A program made the position numbers and the translations under genes. A DNA stretch of 39,616 bases, taken from positions 1 to 39,616 of the forward strand of contig DAOVRZ010000048.1 of assembly GCA_030627905.1 (NCBI GenBank), in the 5' to 3' direction. The first letter of the stretch is position 1. The number at the start of each line of letters is the position of its first letter. The notes beneath the pieces were generated by a model. The model had not been told where the DNA came from and did no database searches. It saw nothing but the letters and a program-made list of their open reading frames with translations. Of this stretch, positions 7,481 to 16,629 are shown one piece after another. This DNA is from JAGMES01 sp023128035 (GTDB lineage Bacteria > Bacillota > Halanaerobiia > DY22613).

Positions 7481-9133
7481 ATGAGCTACAGTTTATTCAA
7501 CATTATAGAAATTTTCTTTGTTATTGTCATTGGCCTCTATTTTTGGAATCTACTCAAATCACAACAAGGGACTAAAGTGGCAGTACAGAAGGAATCTCGA
7601 AAAGAGATGGATAAATTGCGGCGTTTACGGAGTCTTTCTTTAACAGAGCCTCTTTCAGAGAAAACTCGCCCTACAAAATTAGATGACATTATCGGTCAAA
7701 GAGACGGTATTGATGCTTTAAAGGCAGCGTTATGTGGTCCTAATCCGCAGCATGTGATCATCTATGGACCACCTGGAATCGGAAAAACCGCAGCAGCAAG
7801 GGTTGTTTTAGAGGAAGCAAAAAATAATCCTCGTTCACCTTTTAATGCAGAATCAAAGTTTGTAGAAATAGATGCTACAACAGCTCGCTTTGATGAGAGA
7901 GGGATAGCTGATCCATTAATCGGTTCAGTTCATGACCCAATTTATCAAGGAGCAGGAGCTATGGGTGTCGCTGGCATTCCTCAACCAAAACCAGGTGCTG
8001 TTACTAAATCACATGGGGGGGTATTATTTATTGATGAGATTGGGGAACTCCATCCTATTCAGATGAATAAGCTTTTGAAAGTATTGGAAGATCGAAAAGT
8101 TTTTCTAGAAAGTGCTTATTATAATGAGGAAGATCCAAATGTTCCTCAACATATTCATGATATATTTCAAAATGGTTTACCTGCAGATTTTAGATTAGTA
8201 GGAGCGACAACTAGGATGTCTCATGAGATTCCCCCTGCGATTAGAAGTCGATGCTTAGAGGTTTATTTTCGAGGATTAATTCCTGAAGAGATAGGGATTA
8301 TTGCAAAAAATGCTGGTCAGAAAATGGATTTCAAAATTCACGAAAAAGCCTTAGAAGTTATAAATAAATATGCTACTAATGGTAGAGAAGCTGTAAATAT
8401 GGTTCAGTTGGCTGGAGGGCTTGCAATAGAGGCAAATAGAAATGAAGTTATAGTTGAAGATATGGAGCGGGTGATAAATAGCGGTCAGTATAATCCAAGG
8501 CCGGATCGGAAAGTACCAACAGAACCACAGGTTGGATTTGTCAATGGATTAGCTGTGGTTGGGCCAAATATGGGAGTTTTAATTGAACTTGAAGTCTCAG
8601 CACTGCAAGCAGAAGATGGATCTGGAGAAATTAAGGTTACTGGGGTAATTGATGAAGAAGAGTTGGGTGGCCCTGGACGCAAGATGAAGCGTCAGAGTAT
8701 GGCGCGGGGTTCAGTTGAAAATGTGGTAACTGTACTAAGACGTTTAATGGAAATAGATCCACGCCAATATGATATTCATGTTAATTTTCCAGGTGGAATT
8801 CCTATCGATGGCCCTTCAGCAGGTATCACAATCGCAACAGCTATTTATTCTGCTATAACAGAAATCCCAGTGAATAATTATGTCGCTATGACAGGAGAAG
8901 TCTCAATTCGAGGCTTGGTTAAACCAATTGGTGGGGTTGTAGCAAAAATTGATGCAGCTCGTCGAGCAGGAGCTAAAAAAATTATCATTCCTAAGGAGAA
9001 CTGGCAAAATATTTTTGATGAAATAGATGATGTTGAAATTATTCCTGTTTCTACTCTAGAAGAAGTTCTAAATAATTCTCTTCTGAAAAATTCTGAGATC
9101 AGATTGGATCATTTTAAAAAGGTAATCATATAA
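7481..9133 (+). CDS. lonB: LonB, membrane-anchored ATP-dependent protease
   Basis: From the ATG at 7481 the protein has 550 residues. One N-terminal membrane helix (LFNIIEIFFVIVIGLYFW, residues about 4-21) replaces the large Lon N-domain. Then comes an AAA+ domain with Walker A GPPGIGKT (about 97-104) and Walker B VLFIDEIGEL, and a C-terminal Lon protease domain with the catalytic serine in DGPSAGITIA and the lysine in KPIGGVVAKIDAA. The layout matches LonB of spore-forming Bacillota, which acts in the forespore. An upstream ATG at 7448 would add 11 residues; the GGGAGG site at 7466 selects 7481. It lies 90 bases before lonA without a clear terminator between them. Confidence 0.93.
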   Translation: MSYSLFNIIEIFFVIVIGLYFWNLLKSQQGTKVAVQKESRKEMDKLRRLRSLSLTEPLSEKTRPTKLDDIIGQRDGIDALKAALCGPNPQHVIIYGPPGIGKTAAARVVLEEAKNNPRSPFNAESKFVEIDATTARFDERGIADPLIGSVHDPIYQGAGAMGVAGIPQPKPGAVTKSHGGVLFIDEIGELHPIQMNKLLKVLEDRKVFLESAYYNEEDPNVPQHIHDIFQNGLPADFRLVGATTRMSHEIPPAIRSRCLEVYFRGLIPEEIGIIAKNAGQKMDFKIHEKALEVINKYATNGREAVNMVQLAGGLAIEANRNEVIVEDMERVINSGQYNPRPDRKVPTEPQVGFVNGLAVVGPNMGVLIELEVSALQAEDGSGEIKVTGVIDEEELGGPGRKMKRQSMARGSVENVVTVLRRLMEIDPRQYDIHVNFPGGIPIDGPSAGITIATAIYSAITEIPVNNYVAMTGEVSIRGLVKPIGGVVAKIDAARRAGAKKIIIPKENWQNIFDEIDDVEIIPVSTLEEVLNNSLLKNSEIRLDHFKKVII

Positions 9134-9223
9134 GTTAACTTATTTGCAGGAATTATGCCAATTTAAGAGAAATATAAGAAGAAGAGATGTTGCTATATTT
9201 GTATTTGTTGGAGGTGAGGTATA

Positions 9224-11623
9224 ATGGGTGAAAATAGTGCACATGAAAAACTGCATGTGGATATTGTTACTATGCCCGTTGATGAAGAATTAGATTGGAT
9301 AAAGGATGATTTAGATGTTCCCGTTCTTTGCTTGCGTGGAATCGTTGTTTTTCCTAATAACGTGCTTCCTTTATTAGTGGGTCGCGAAAAATCTATTGCT
9401 GCCTTAGAAGAGGCAATGGATAATGAACGGCAAATTTTGTTGGTTGCACAAAAAACTGAAGATACTGAAGAACCAACAATGAAGGATCTTTTTTCCGTGG
9501 GTACAATTGCTGAAATTAAGCAACTGGTAAAATTGCCAGATGGAACAATAAAAATTGTTGTTGAAGGATTAAAAAGGGCAAAAATAATTGATTTTGTTCA
9601 AGATGATCCGTTTTATTCTGCATCATATGAACTAGTTGAAGAGAAAAACGTTAAGGGAATTGAGATCACAGCTTTAATGCGTGCTGTTTTGACAAAATTT
9701 GAATCTTACATTAAGGTAAATCGTAAGATTCCATTGGAAGTAATGAATACTTTAGTTAATGAAGAATTGCCTGGACGTTTAGCGGATTTGATTGTATCTC
9801 ATATGTCACTGAAATTGAAGGATCAGCAGGAATTGTTAGAGATCTTAGAACCATGGGAGAGATTGGAAGAACTATACAAAATTATTGGTCGAGAAGTAGA
9901 GATTTTTGAAGTTGAGCGAGAGATTCATGGACGTGTAAGAAAGCAAATTGAAAAAACCCAAAAAGAATACTATCTGCGTGAACAGTTAAAAGCAATTAAG
10001 GAAGAGTTGGGTTCAGATGATGCAGCAGAAATTGAAGACTACCAGGAAAAGATTGCGAAAGCTGATTTACCAGAAGTTGTGGAAGAAAAGGCATTAAAAG
10101 AAGTTCGGCGTTTAGAATATTTACCTGCAAATGCTGCAGAATCTGGAGTCATTCGGACATACTTAGATGCAATTCTAGAGTTACCTTGGAATGATGTATC
10201 AGATGAAGAACTAGATTTAGCGCGGGCAGAAGAAATTTTAAATGAAGACCACTATGGATTAGAAGATATGAAGGAGCGAATCATAGAATATCTTGCGGTT
10301 CGTAAACTATCACCAAAAATGAAAAGTCCGATTCTTTGTTTAATTGGTGCACCTGGTGTTGGAAAAACCTCATTAGGTCGTTCAGTTGCTCGTGCTGTTA
10401 ATCGCGAATTTGTTCGTTTATCATTAGGAGGAGTTCGGGATGAAGCAGAGATTAGAGGTCATCGCCGTACATATATTGGTGCCCGTCCAGGTCGTGTAAT
10501 TAATGCTATGCGGGATGCTGGAGCTAAAAATCCAGTATTTCTGTTAGATGAAATTGATAAAATGAGCTCTGATTTTAGAGGTGATCCTGCTTCAGCATTA
10601 TTAGAAGTACTAGATCCAGAACAAAATGGTACTTTTACTGATCATTATTTGGAAGTTCCTTTTGATTTAAGCAAAGTTATGTTTATTACAACTGCAAATG
10701 TTGCTCATACTATTCCACGACCTTTATTAGATCGTATGGAAGTTATGGAGATTCCTGGTTATACGGAAGAGGAGAAAGTTCAAATTGCTTTGCGACATTT
10801 GATATCTAAGCAGATGGAAGAACATGGATTGAATGAAAAAAATATCTCCATTTCTGAAAGTGCTATCAAAATGATCGTTCAAAATTACACTAGAGAAGCT
10901 GGAGTACGTAATTTAGAACGGGAGATTGGAACAATCTTTCGTAAAGTTGCAAAAGATGTTGTTAAAGGAAAAGAGACATTAAGTCGAATTACAGCACAAA
11001 ATCTAAAGAAGTATTTAGGGATTACAAAGTTCCACTATGATAAAAGTGCTTTGAAGGATCGAGTTGGAGTTGTTACTGGATTGGCTTATACTCAAGTGGG
11101 TGGTGATATTCTAGATATCGAAGTGGCTGTCGTCAAAGGTGAAGGGAAACTGACTTTGACTGGTCAATTAGGAGATGTGATGAAAGAATCTGCTCAAGCA
11201 GCCTTAAGTTATGCCCGCACTAAAAGAGAAGAATTAGGTTTACCAGAAGATTTCCATACTAAATATGATATACACATTCATGTACCAGAAGGTGCTGTAC
11301 CTAAAGATGGCCCTTCGGCTGGGATTACTATTACAACAGCCATCATCTCTGCTTTAAGTAATCGCCCTGTTCGTGGTGATCTAGCTATGACTGGTGAGAT
11401 CACATTACGTGGTCGAGTTTTACCAGTAGGTGGAATTAAAACAAAGGTGTTAGCAGCCCACCGTGCTGGAATTAAGACTATTATTTTACCAAAGGAAAAT
11501 GAAAGACATATAGAAGAGATTCCTTCAGCAGCGAAGAAAGAACTAGAGTTTATTTTAGCTGAGCATATGGATGAAGTTCTTGACGTGGCAATGAGTCGAG
11601 GTGAGGAAAGTGAAAATAAATAA
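9224..11623 (+). CDS. lon: Lon protease (LonA), soluble ATP-dependent protease
   Basis: This 799-residue classical Lon has the N-terminal substrate-binding domain (VPVLCLRGIVVFPNNVLPLL, from about residue 28), a central coiled-coil region, an AAA+ domain with Walker A GAPGVGKTS and Walker B VFLLDEIDKM, and the C-terminal peptidase with the Ser in DGPSAGITI and the Lys in GGIKTKVLAA. It degrades misfolded and selected regulatory proteins in the cytoplasm. The ATG follows TTGGAGGTGAGG. A GCAGGA-type element precedes it at 9146. Its 3' end overlaps the start of engB, so both are translated from one message. Confidence 0.97.
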   Translation: MGENSAHEKLHVDIVTMPVDEELDWIKDDLDVPVLCLRGIVVFPNNVLPLLVGREKSIAALEEAMDNERQILLVAQKTEDTEEPTMKDLFSVGTIAEIKQLVKLPDGTIKIVVEGLKRAKIIDFVQDDPFYSASYELVEEKNVKGIEITALMRAVLTKFESYIKVNRKIPLEVMNTLVNEELPGRLADLIVSHMSLKLKDQQELLEILEPWERLEELYKIIGREVEIFEVEREIHGRVRKQIEKTQKEYYLREQLKAIKEELGSDDAAEIEDYQEKIAKADLPEVVEEKALKEVRRLEYLPANAAESGVIRTYLDAILELPWNDVSDEELDLARAEEILNEDHYGLEDMKERIIEYLAVRKLSPKMKSPILCLIGAPGVGKTSLGRSVARAVNREFVRLSLGGVRDEAEIRGHRRTYIGARPGRVINAMRDAGAKNPVFLLDEIDKMSSDFRGDPASALLEVLDPEQNGTFTDHYLEVPFDLSKVMFITTANVAHTIPRPLLDRMEVMEIPGYTEEEKVQIALRHLISKQMEEHGLNEKNISISESAIKMIVQNYTREAGVRNLEREIGTIFRKVAKDVVKGKETLSRITAQNLKKYLGITKFHYDKSALKDRVGVVTGLAYTQVGGDILDIEVAVVKGEGKLTLTGQLGDVMKESAQAALSYARTKREELGLPEDFHTKYDIHIHVPEGAVPKDGPSAGITITTAIISALSNRPVRGDLAMTGEITLRGRVLPVGGIKTKVLAAHRAGIKTIILPKENERHIEEIPSAAKKELEFILAEHMDEVLDVAMSRGEESENK

Positions 11624-12191
11624 TCCTGAGTTTATTATTAGTGCTGTTAGTGAAAAGCAATATCCACCTCATTCACGTAACGAGATCGCTTGTGTAGGGC
11701 GTTCAAATGTGGGAAAATCGTCAATGATTAATAAATTGATTCGTTACAAAAAATTAGCTCGAACCAGTTCTCAACCAGGACGCACTCAAACAATTAATTT
11801 TTATAAGATGGATGATGTATTTTATTTTGTTGATCTCCCTGGGTATGGATTTGCAAAAGTACCTCTACGTGTAAAAGAACAATGGGGTGAGATGATTGAA
11901 CATTATCTTGTTCATCGTTCAAATCTGTCAGGGGTAATCCAACTTATAGACGCACGTCATAAACCATCTGGTGATGATCTGATGATGTATGATTGGTTAA
12001 CTGAGATGAATATCTCAACCTTGATTGTTGCCACGAAAGTAGATAAGATTTCTAAAAGCAAGCGAAAGCCACAGAAAGATTTGATTTATAAAACACTGGA
12101 TTTACCGGAAGATCAGATGTTTACCTTTTTCTCTGCTGAGACAGGTGAAGGTGCTGATGTGATCTGGAGGTTTATTAGAGAACGTATTTAG
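11610..12191 (+). CDS. engB: Ribosome biogenesis GTPase EngB (YsxC/YihA)
   Basis: This TRAFAC-class GTPase has G1 GRSNVGKSS, the G2 threonine in PGRTQT, G3 DLPGYG, G4 TKVD and a G5 SAETG-like segment. It acts in late assembly of the large ribosomal subunit. The GTG at 11610 is preferred because GAGGTGAGG sits just before it; a GTG at 11601 is also in frame and would add three residues. The gene overlaps the end of lon by 14 bases, an arrangement seen in many Bacillota. The length (193 residues) is typical. Confidence 0.95.
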   Translation: MKINNPEFIISAVSEKQYPPHSRNEIACVGRSNVGKSSMINKLIRYKKLARTSSQPGRTQTINFYKMDDVFYFVDLPGYGFAKVPLRVKEQWGEMIEHYLVHRSNLSGVIQLIDARHKPSGDDLMMYDWLTEMNISTLIVATKVDKISKSKRKPQKDLIYKTLDLPEDQMFTFFSAETGEGADVIWRFIRERI

Positions 12192-12204
12192 TTAATTGAT
12201 TGAT

Positions 12205-12237
12205 AAAGCCACTCTTTATTGGAGTGGCTTTTTATTT
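12205..12237 (+). terminator. Terminator after engB
   Basis: AAAGCCACTC pairs with GAGTGGCTTT and is followed by TTATTTTT. Confidence 0.9.
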
Positions 12238-12305
12238 TTAGATGATTTAAGCTGATGAAGAAACATATAATATAACTGAAGATTATTTTGATGGGAGGAA
12301 TTTTG

Positions 12306-13043
12306 ATGATAGATAACAAACCTATAGTTTTTGCACACAGGGGATTCTCTGGAAAAGCTCCTGAAAATACTCTGCCAGCTTTTACAAAAGCATTAGAGGT
12401 TGGAGTAACAGGGATTGAATTGGATGTTCAACTTTCTAAAGATGGTGAAGTAATGGTTATCCATGATGAGAAAATAGATCGAACAACGAATGGAAATGGT
12501 TTTTTAAAAGAATTCACAAAGGATGAACTTAAAAAACTAGATGCTGGAAACTGGTTTGATTCAGAGTATGCGGGAACAACTATTCCAACTCTACCTGAGG
12601 TTTTGGAACTTATCAAAAATTATCCTATCACTTTGAATATTGAATTGAAAACTGGAAATTGTGAATACCCTGGTCTTGAAGAAAAGGTTTTGGAATATTG
12701 CCGTCTCTATAATATGGAAGATCGAGTTATATATTCATCTTTTAATCATAACAGTCTAAAGCATCTTAAAGAAATTGAACCTACAGCTAAAATTGGAGTT
12801 CTTTATGTTTTGGGGATCAATGAACCCTGGGAATATTCTAAGGATTTAGATGCTGAGGCTATTCACCCAGCTGTTCACAATATCTGTCCAGAATTGATAG
12901 AAGGAGCTCACAATGCTGGGATGAAGGTAAATACCTATACTATTGATGATGAAGAACAGATGAAAAAGGTGCTTGCAGTTGGTGTAGATGGAATTTTTAC
13001 TAATTACCCAGATAGGTTGCTAAGAATAATTGAAAAAAGATGA
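12306..13043 (+). CDS. Glycerophosphodiester phosphodiesterase
   Basis: This 245-residue cytosolic GDPD enzyme opens with the family signature AHRGFSGKAPENTLPAF (about residues 10-26), followed by GIELDVQLSKDGEVMVIHDE, which contains the metal-binding Glu-Asp pair and the second catalytic His. Later landmarks are LNIELK and the C-terminal AVGVDGIFTNYPD. It hydrolyses glycerophosphodiesters to glycerol-3-phosphate and an alcohol, usually in phospholipid turnover. There is no signal peptide. The ATG at 12306 is chosen because GGGAGGA precedes it; an upstream TTG at 12288 is in frame but lacks a site. It is a single-gene unit flanked by terminators. Confidence 0.93.
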   Translation: MIDNKPIVFAHRGFSGKAPENTLPAFTKALEVGVTGIELDVQLSKDGEVMVIHDEKIDRTTNGNGFLKEFTKDELKKLDAGNWFDSEYAGTTIPTLPEVLELIKNYPITLNIELKTGNCEYPGLEEKVLEYCRLYNMEDRVIYSSFNHNSLKHLKEIEPTAKIGVLYVLGINEPWEYSKDLDAEAIHPAVHNICPELIEGAHNAGMKVNTYTIDDEEQMKKVLAVGVDGIFTNYPDRLLRIIEKR

Positions 13044-13059
13044 GTTGCTTTGGCAAAAG

Positions 13060-13090
13060 ATGGTCTTCATCAGAAGACCTTTTTATTTTC
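13060..13090 (+). terminator. Terminator after the phosphodiesterase
   Basis: GGTCTTC pairs with GAAGACC, followed by TTTTTATTTT. Nearly the same hairpin closes feoB at 19046. Confidence 0.85.
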
Positions 13091-13098
13091 AAGTAAAG

Positions 13099-13137
13099 GC
13101 AGGATTTTATCAATAATTTACGAATGAAAAGATTATG
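13099..13137 (+). repeat. GCAGGA...TTTACGAA intergenic motif, copy 1
   Basis: The stretch starts GCAGGATTTTATCAATAATT and continues TTACGAATGAAAAGATTAT. It closely matches 19339-19376, where it sits just before a gene. Here it is followed not by a start but by a hairpin (TTCCTATTATG at 13142 with CATAATAGGAA at 13176) and an SD-like GAAGGGGTGAT at about 13193 with no open frame. The gap from 13044 to 13362 thus holds a terminator, this motif, a hairpin and the cassette promoter. Confidence 0.5.
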
Positions 13138-13230
13138 GTGATTCCTATTATGAAGTGAGAGTTTGGTAGGAAACACATAATAGGAACGAAAGGAAGGGGT
13201 GATTTTTTAGGTTAACAAGTGAGTTTTGGC

Positions 13231-13259
13231 TTGTACTACAATTCTATTTATGTTATAAT
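13231..13259 (+). promoter_or_regulatory. Promoter of the HEPN/ATPase cassette
   Basis: TTGTAC at 13231-13236, a 17-base spacer, and a perfect TATAAT at 13254-13259. The likely leader is about 95 bases of very AT-rich RNA. Confidence 0.65.
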
Positions 13260-13362
13260 AATATAATATAAATTTACAAAAAATAAAATGATTAAGCTTA
13301 TCTTCTAAAATGAATTAATTTCCAATTTGTTTTATATTTAAATGAATAGGGTGATGACTTTT

Positions 13363-13833
13363 ATGATTCATGCAAAAAAGCGGGAATTTAGAAAAGCATT
13401 TAATTTACATTACAATAAATATAATTCAAATTCTTCATCTTCAAGTAAATCCGAAAAACTATTACTGTTTTATGCGATTGAATGTGGTTTGAAATATTTA
13501 ATACTGGATATATATAAAAAGAGTAGTACAAAAGATTTTAAAATAATTTTATATGAGGGTAAGAAACTTTCAGATCAATTTAAAGGTAGTCAAGGGCATA
13601 GTATTGAAAAGTTGTTGAAAATATTAAATGTAAGAAGTTTTAATTTACCATCTCTACCAACTAAGATGATAGATAAGGGTGGAAAAAAAGTTGTAGCAAA
13701 TTCATCAGAATATAATCAAGTATGGCGTTATGGAATAGAATGTGATATAGAAATTGAGAGTAAGATTGAAAAAGAACTTCTTGAGATATTAAAATACATA
13801 AAGGCAGAAATTAAGCGAAAAAAATTGAATTGA
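13363..13833 (+). CDS. HEPN-like small protein, first gene of a candidate defence cassette
   Basis: This 156-residue, mostly helical basic protein has two landmarks of HEPN-type four-helix proteins: LLLFYAIECGLKYLIL (about residues 35-50), which matches the common 'A-x-E-x-x-L-K' helix, and GHSIEKLLKIL (about 80-90), like the 'H-D-L-x-x-L-L' helix. A strict R-x4-6-H ribonuclease motif is not obvious, so catalysis is uncertain. A Ser-rich loop follows the first helix. The ATG at 13363 has AGGGTGAT upstream; an ATG at 13342 is in frame without one. The next gene starts 13 bases after its stop, so the pair is co-transcribed. HEPN proteins often act as toxins or RNases in phage defence; that role here is inferred from context. 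Confidence 0.55.
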   Translation: MIHAKKREFRKAFNLHYNKYNSNSSSSSKSEKLLLFYAIECGLKYLILDIYKKSSTKDFKIILYEGKKLSDQFKGSQGHSIEKLLKILNVRSFNLPSLPTKMIDKGGKKVVANSSEYNQVWRYGIECDIEIESKIEKELLEILKYIKAEIKRKKLN

Positions 13834-13846
13834 GGAGGAGAATAAT

Positions 13847-16486
13847 ATGTCATTTTATTATACATCATATGACGTAGAAAGAGCATTTAAATATAAATTT
13901 AGAGATAAATGGCATGAAAAGTGGAGAGAAATAGATATCTATAACGATGAAGTTATTATTTATATAGAGGAAGGGTCTTTAGAAAAAAATAAAGATGCTT
14001 TTTCTGGTTTATTAAAGTCATTCTTCAGGGGTTTTTTTTCTGTAGATACAGAAGAAATTCGTCTGAACTATAAAGATAAAATTTTAAAGGTGGTTTATGA
14101 AGAAGAGACTGATTTAGATGAAGACGATATATATTCATTACCTTTGTTTAAATCGTTAAATAGGGATCCAACAGGAATAAAGCCACTCACTGGAGTTCCA
14201 GTTATTGCTTTTCATTCTTATAAAGGTGGAGTTGGTAGAACATTATCTATGCTTTCATCTGTGCAAGCGATAAGTAGTTTGAAAAAAGGTAGCAATTCTT
14301 ATAAATTGTTGATTGTAGATGCAGATTTAGAAGCACCTGGACTAACTTGGATAGTATCTAAAAACAATATAAGTGATATTAGTCTTTTGGATGCTTATTC
14401 TATTTTACATGAAGAAGATGATTGGAGGAGTGCTATACCTGTTATTGCAAAAAAGATTCAGACGATAGCTTTAGAAAATTTAGGCGAGCGACAATTTGTT
14501 GAGCACTATTTTCTACCCGCTTACCGTGATGAAGACCATTTACCATATCAATTGATGGATATGCCTGTTACTCCACAAAAGATGATTCAAATGGTAGGTA
14601 GAGAATGGATAATTGGAGATTTTTTGTCTGAACTAGGTAAAGAATTAGGTGTAGATGCTATTTTTGTAGATTTGCGTGCAGGTGTAAGTGAATTTTCTGC
14701 ACCACTTTTATTTGATCCTAGAATACGCAAAGTATATGTAACAACAACTTCATTACAATCTCGGGAGGGAATACATGCACTTTTGAAAGAAATATATACA
14801 AAACCTATTGATCGAGATTATCCGCTTCCATATATATTTATTACGATGGTTCTTCCCGAATTATCGTCAGATGTGTTGCTTAAGCTACAACAAGAAATAT
14901 TAGATGAAGTGAATATTCTAAATGAAGAAGCTTTAGAAAATGATATTGAAGTTCCTGTTGTGTTTTTAGAATTTGCACAGGAATTAATCCATTTAGATGG
15001 GTTTGATATGATAGCGAATAAGCTTAGAGGAACACAGATGTTGAAAAAAGTTGAAGAGATTGTATTGGATTGGATTCCTCAAAAGAAAGATAATGCACCA
15101 ATAGGAAAAGAACAGAGAGAGATTTTTTTGAAACGCTTAGATAAAATTACCTCAGAAATAGAATATGCTGAATCTATGTCAATGGATAAGTTTATGATTA
15201 CCTCTTCGATTAGAAATTTTGTGCGGAAATTTAAGTATGATATTCCTATTTCTGTTTTACTAGGAACAAAAGGTTCAGGGAAAACATTTCTTTATTCACA
15301 GATGATAAATACAGGCACGTGGGAGGCGTTTAGCAGTAAGATAGACGGAGTAGCGGAATTTACACAAAAAACACACATTGTTCCATTTATAGTACCTAAA
15401 AGTATGAAAACAGATAAAATTAGTAGTGCTGTAGAAGAAATTAATAAGAGTCTTCGATTTGCTATGAGCATTAAAGAGATAAGGGGAATTACTACGAGAG
15501 TTCAAGGATATCAAGATGAATATACAAGTGAGGCAGAATGGTATAAGATTTGGAAGGATGAGCTTTTAAGAAGTACGGGTTTGGATTTTGAGTCTTTTGA
15601 GGAATTGCAGAATTATTTAGAAGGCAGGAATAGACGGATAGTTTTTGTTGTAGATGGGCTTGAAGATCTATTTCAAAACGTTTCAGAAAAAAATGTACAA
15701 AAGATTGCTGTAAGGATATTATTACAGGATATTATTAATGAATTACGTTCTTTTCCAAACAACCATATTGGGTTGATTATCTTTTCACGTCAGGATATAG
15801 CGAAAAATGCTATTGAACAAAATTGGGGACAGTTTTCTTCTCAATATGCCTCATATGAATTAAAGTGGAATAGAGTAGAAGCATTAAGGTTAGTTTTATG
15901 GTGGGCTACTGAAGCAGAATTTGAACATGAATTGAATAACATTGAGTTAGCTACTGAAGAAGCTTTGATTGAAACATTGTATCCATTATGGGGAATAAAG
16001 CTTGGGAGTGTGAATTCAAGAGAAGCAAAATCTGCGGATTGGGTTTTGGCGGCACTTTCTGACTTAAAAGGACGTTTACAAGCTCGAGATATTGTCCGCT
16101 TTTTGAGAGAAGCAGCATTTGAGACGTTAAAGTCTAAGGCTTCTTTTGAAGATCGTTATTTACTTCCAAGAGCAATCAAAAATGCAATTAAACCATGTTC
16201 AAAGAAGAAAATAGAGGAAATTGAGGATGAAATGCCACATATTAAAGTGATATTTGCTAAATTTAAAGTATCTTTGAATTCCAGAAAAATGCCATTTAAA
16301 TTAGAAAATTTTGACCTCGTTTCTAACGAAGTTAAATCGTTGGAACAACAAGGGTATTTAATACAATTAGATGATGGATATTATATGCCTGAAATAATTA
16401 GATATGGTCTGGAATTTGATTACAAAACTAGAGCTAGGACAAAAGTACTTCAATTATTACGAAGAGCAAATGTTAATAATTTATAA
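13847..16486 (+). CDS. 879-residue KGGVGR-type ParA-like and STAND-like double ATPase
   Basis: Residues 1-110 are a charged N-terminal domain of unknown type. Next comes a ParA/MinD-like domain with the deviant Walker A HSYKGGVGRT (about 122-131), LIVDADLEAPGL and a second acidic strand DAIFVDLRAGVSEF. This 'KGGVGR' variant group is known as an AAA/SIMIBI family of unclear role. From about 450 a second ATPase begins, with P-loop LLGTKGSGKT (about 470-478), Walker B IVFVVDGLED (about 597-606), a sensor-like LIIFSRQD, then helical and winged-helix-like C-terminal sequence, as in STAND NTPases. The strong site GAGGAGGAG precedes the ATG. It follows the HEPN-like gene directly and ends at its own terminator. 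The two NTPase modules plus a small partner suggest a sensor/effector immune system, but no effector domain beyond the HEPN-like partner is visible. Confidence 0.7.
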   Translation: MSFYYTSYDVERAFKYKFRDKWHEKWREIDIYNDEVIIYIEEGSLEKNKDAFSGLLKSFFRGFFSVDTEEIRLNYKDKILKVVYEEETDLDEDDIYSLPLFKSLNRDPTGIKPLTGVPVIAFHSYKGGVGRTLSMLSSVQAISSLKKGSNSYKLLIVDADLEAPGLTWIVSKNNISDISLLDAYSILHEEDDWRSAIPVIAKKIQTIALENLGERQFVEHYFLPAYRDEDHLPYQLMDMPVTPQKMIQMVGREWIIGDFLSELGKELGVDAIFVDLRAGVSEFSAPLLFDPRIRKVYVTTTSLQSREGIHALLKEIYTKPIDRDYPLPYIFITMVLPELSSDVLLKLQQEILDEVNILNEEALENDIEVPVVFLEFAQELIHLDGFDMIANKLRGTQMLKKVEEIVLDWIPQKKDNAPIGKEQREIFLKRLDKITSEIEYAESMSMDKFMITSSIRNFVRKFKYDIPISVLLGTKGSGKTFLYSQMINTGTWEAFSSKIDGVAEFTQKTHIVPFIVPKSMKTDKISSAVEEINKSLRFAMSIKEIRGITTRVQGYQDEYTSEAEWYKIWKDELLRSTGLDFESFEELQNYLEGRNRRIVFVVDGLEDLFQNVSEKNVQKIAVRILLQDIINELRSFPNNHIGLIIFSRQDIAKNAIEQNWGQFSSQYASYELKWNRVEALRLVLWWATEAEFEHELNNIELATEEALIETLYPLWGIKLGSVNSREAKSADWVLAALSDLKGRLQARDIVRFLREAAFETLKSKASFEDRYLLPRAIKNAIKPCSKKKIEEIEDEMPHIKVIFAKFKVSLNSRKMPFKLENFDLVSNEVKSLEQQGYLIQLDDGYYMPEIIRYGLEFDYKTRARTKVLQLLRRANVNNL

Positions 16487-16497
16487 TAGTTGATTGG

Positions 16498-16530
16498 ATA
16501 GTGGGTGAATAATTGCCCACTATTTTTTTT
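16498..16530 (+). terminator. Terminator of the HEPN/ATPase cassette
   Basis: ATAGTGGG pairs with CCCACTAT, followed by eight Ts. Confidence 0.9.
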
Positions 16531-16570
16531 GTAAACAATGCACCAAATTTCAAATAATTCATACTATATA

Positions 16571-16629
16571 TTGTATTTAATATCTTACTGCATTAAAGTT
16601 AGTCTAAGCTAACATGTTAGCTTAGACTA
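16571..16629 (+). promoter_or_regulatory. feo promoter with 30-bp palindromic operator
   Basis: TTGTAT (16571-16576), a 17-base spacer and TAAAGT (16594-16599) are followed at once by a perfect 30-bp inverted repeat (16600-16629) whose half is TAGTCTAAGCTAACA. Each arm contains TTAGCTTAGACTA, close to a DtxR/IdeR-type iron box. Its position over the start point suggests iron-dependent repression. The regulator is not in the window. Confidence 0.65.

Noticed and set aside
15296..15514. Minus-strand open frame inside the KGGVGR ATPase gene
   Set aside because: It has no ribosome site and is fully covered by a gene with clear motifs; it is a shadow frame.
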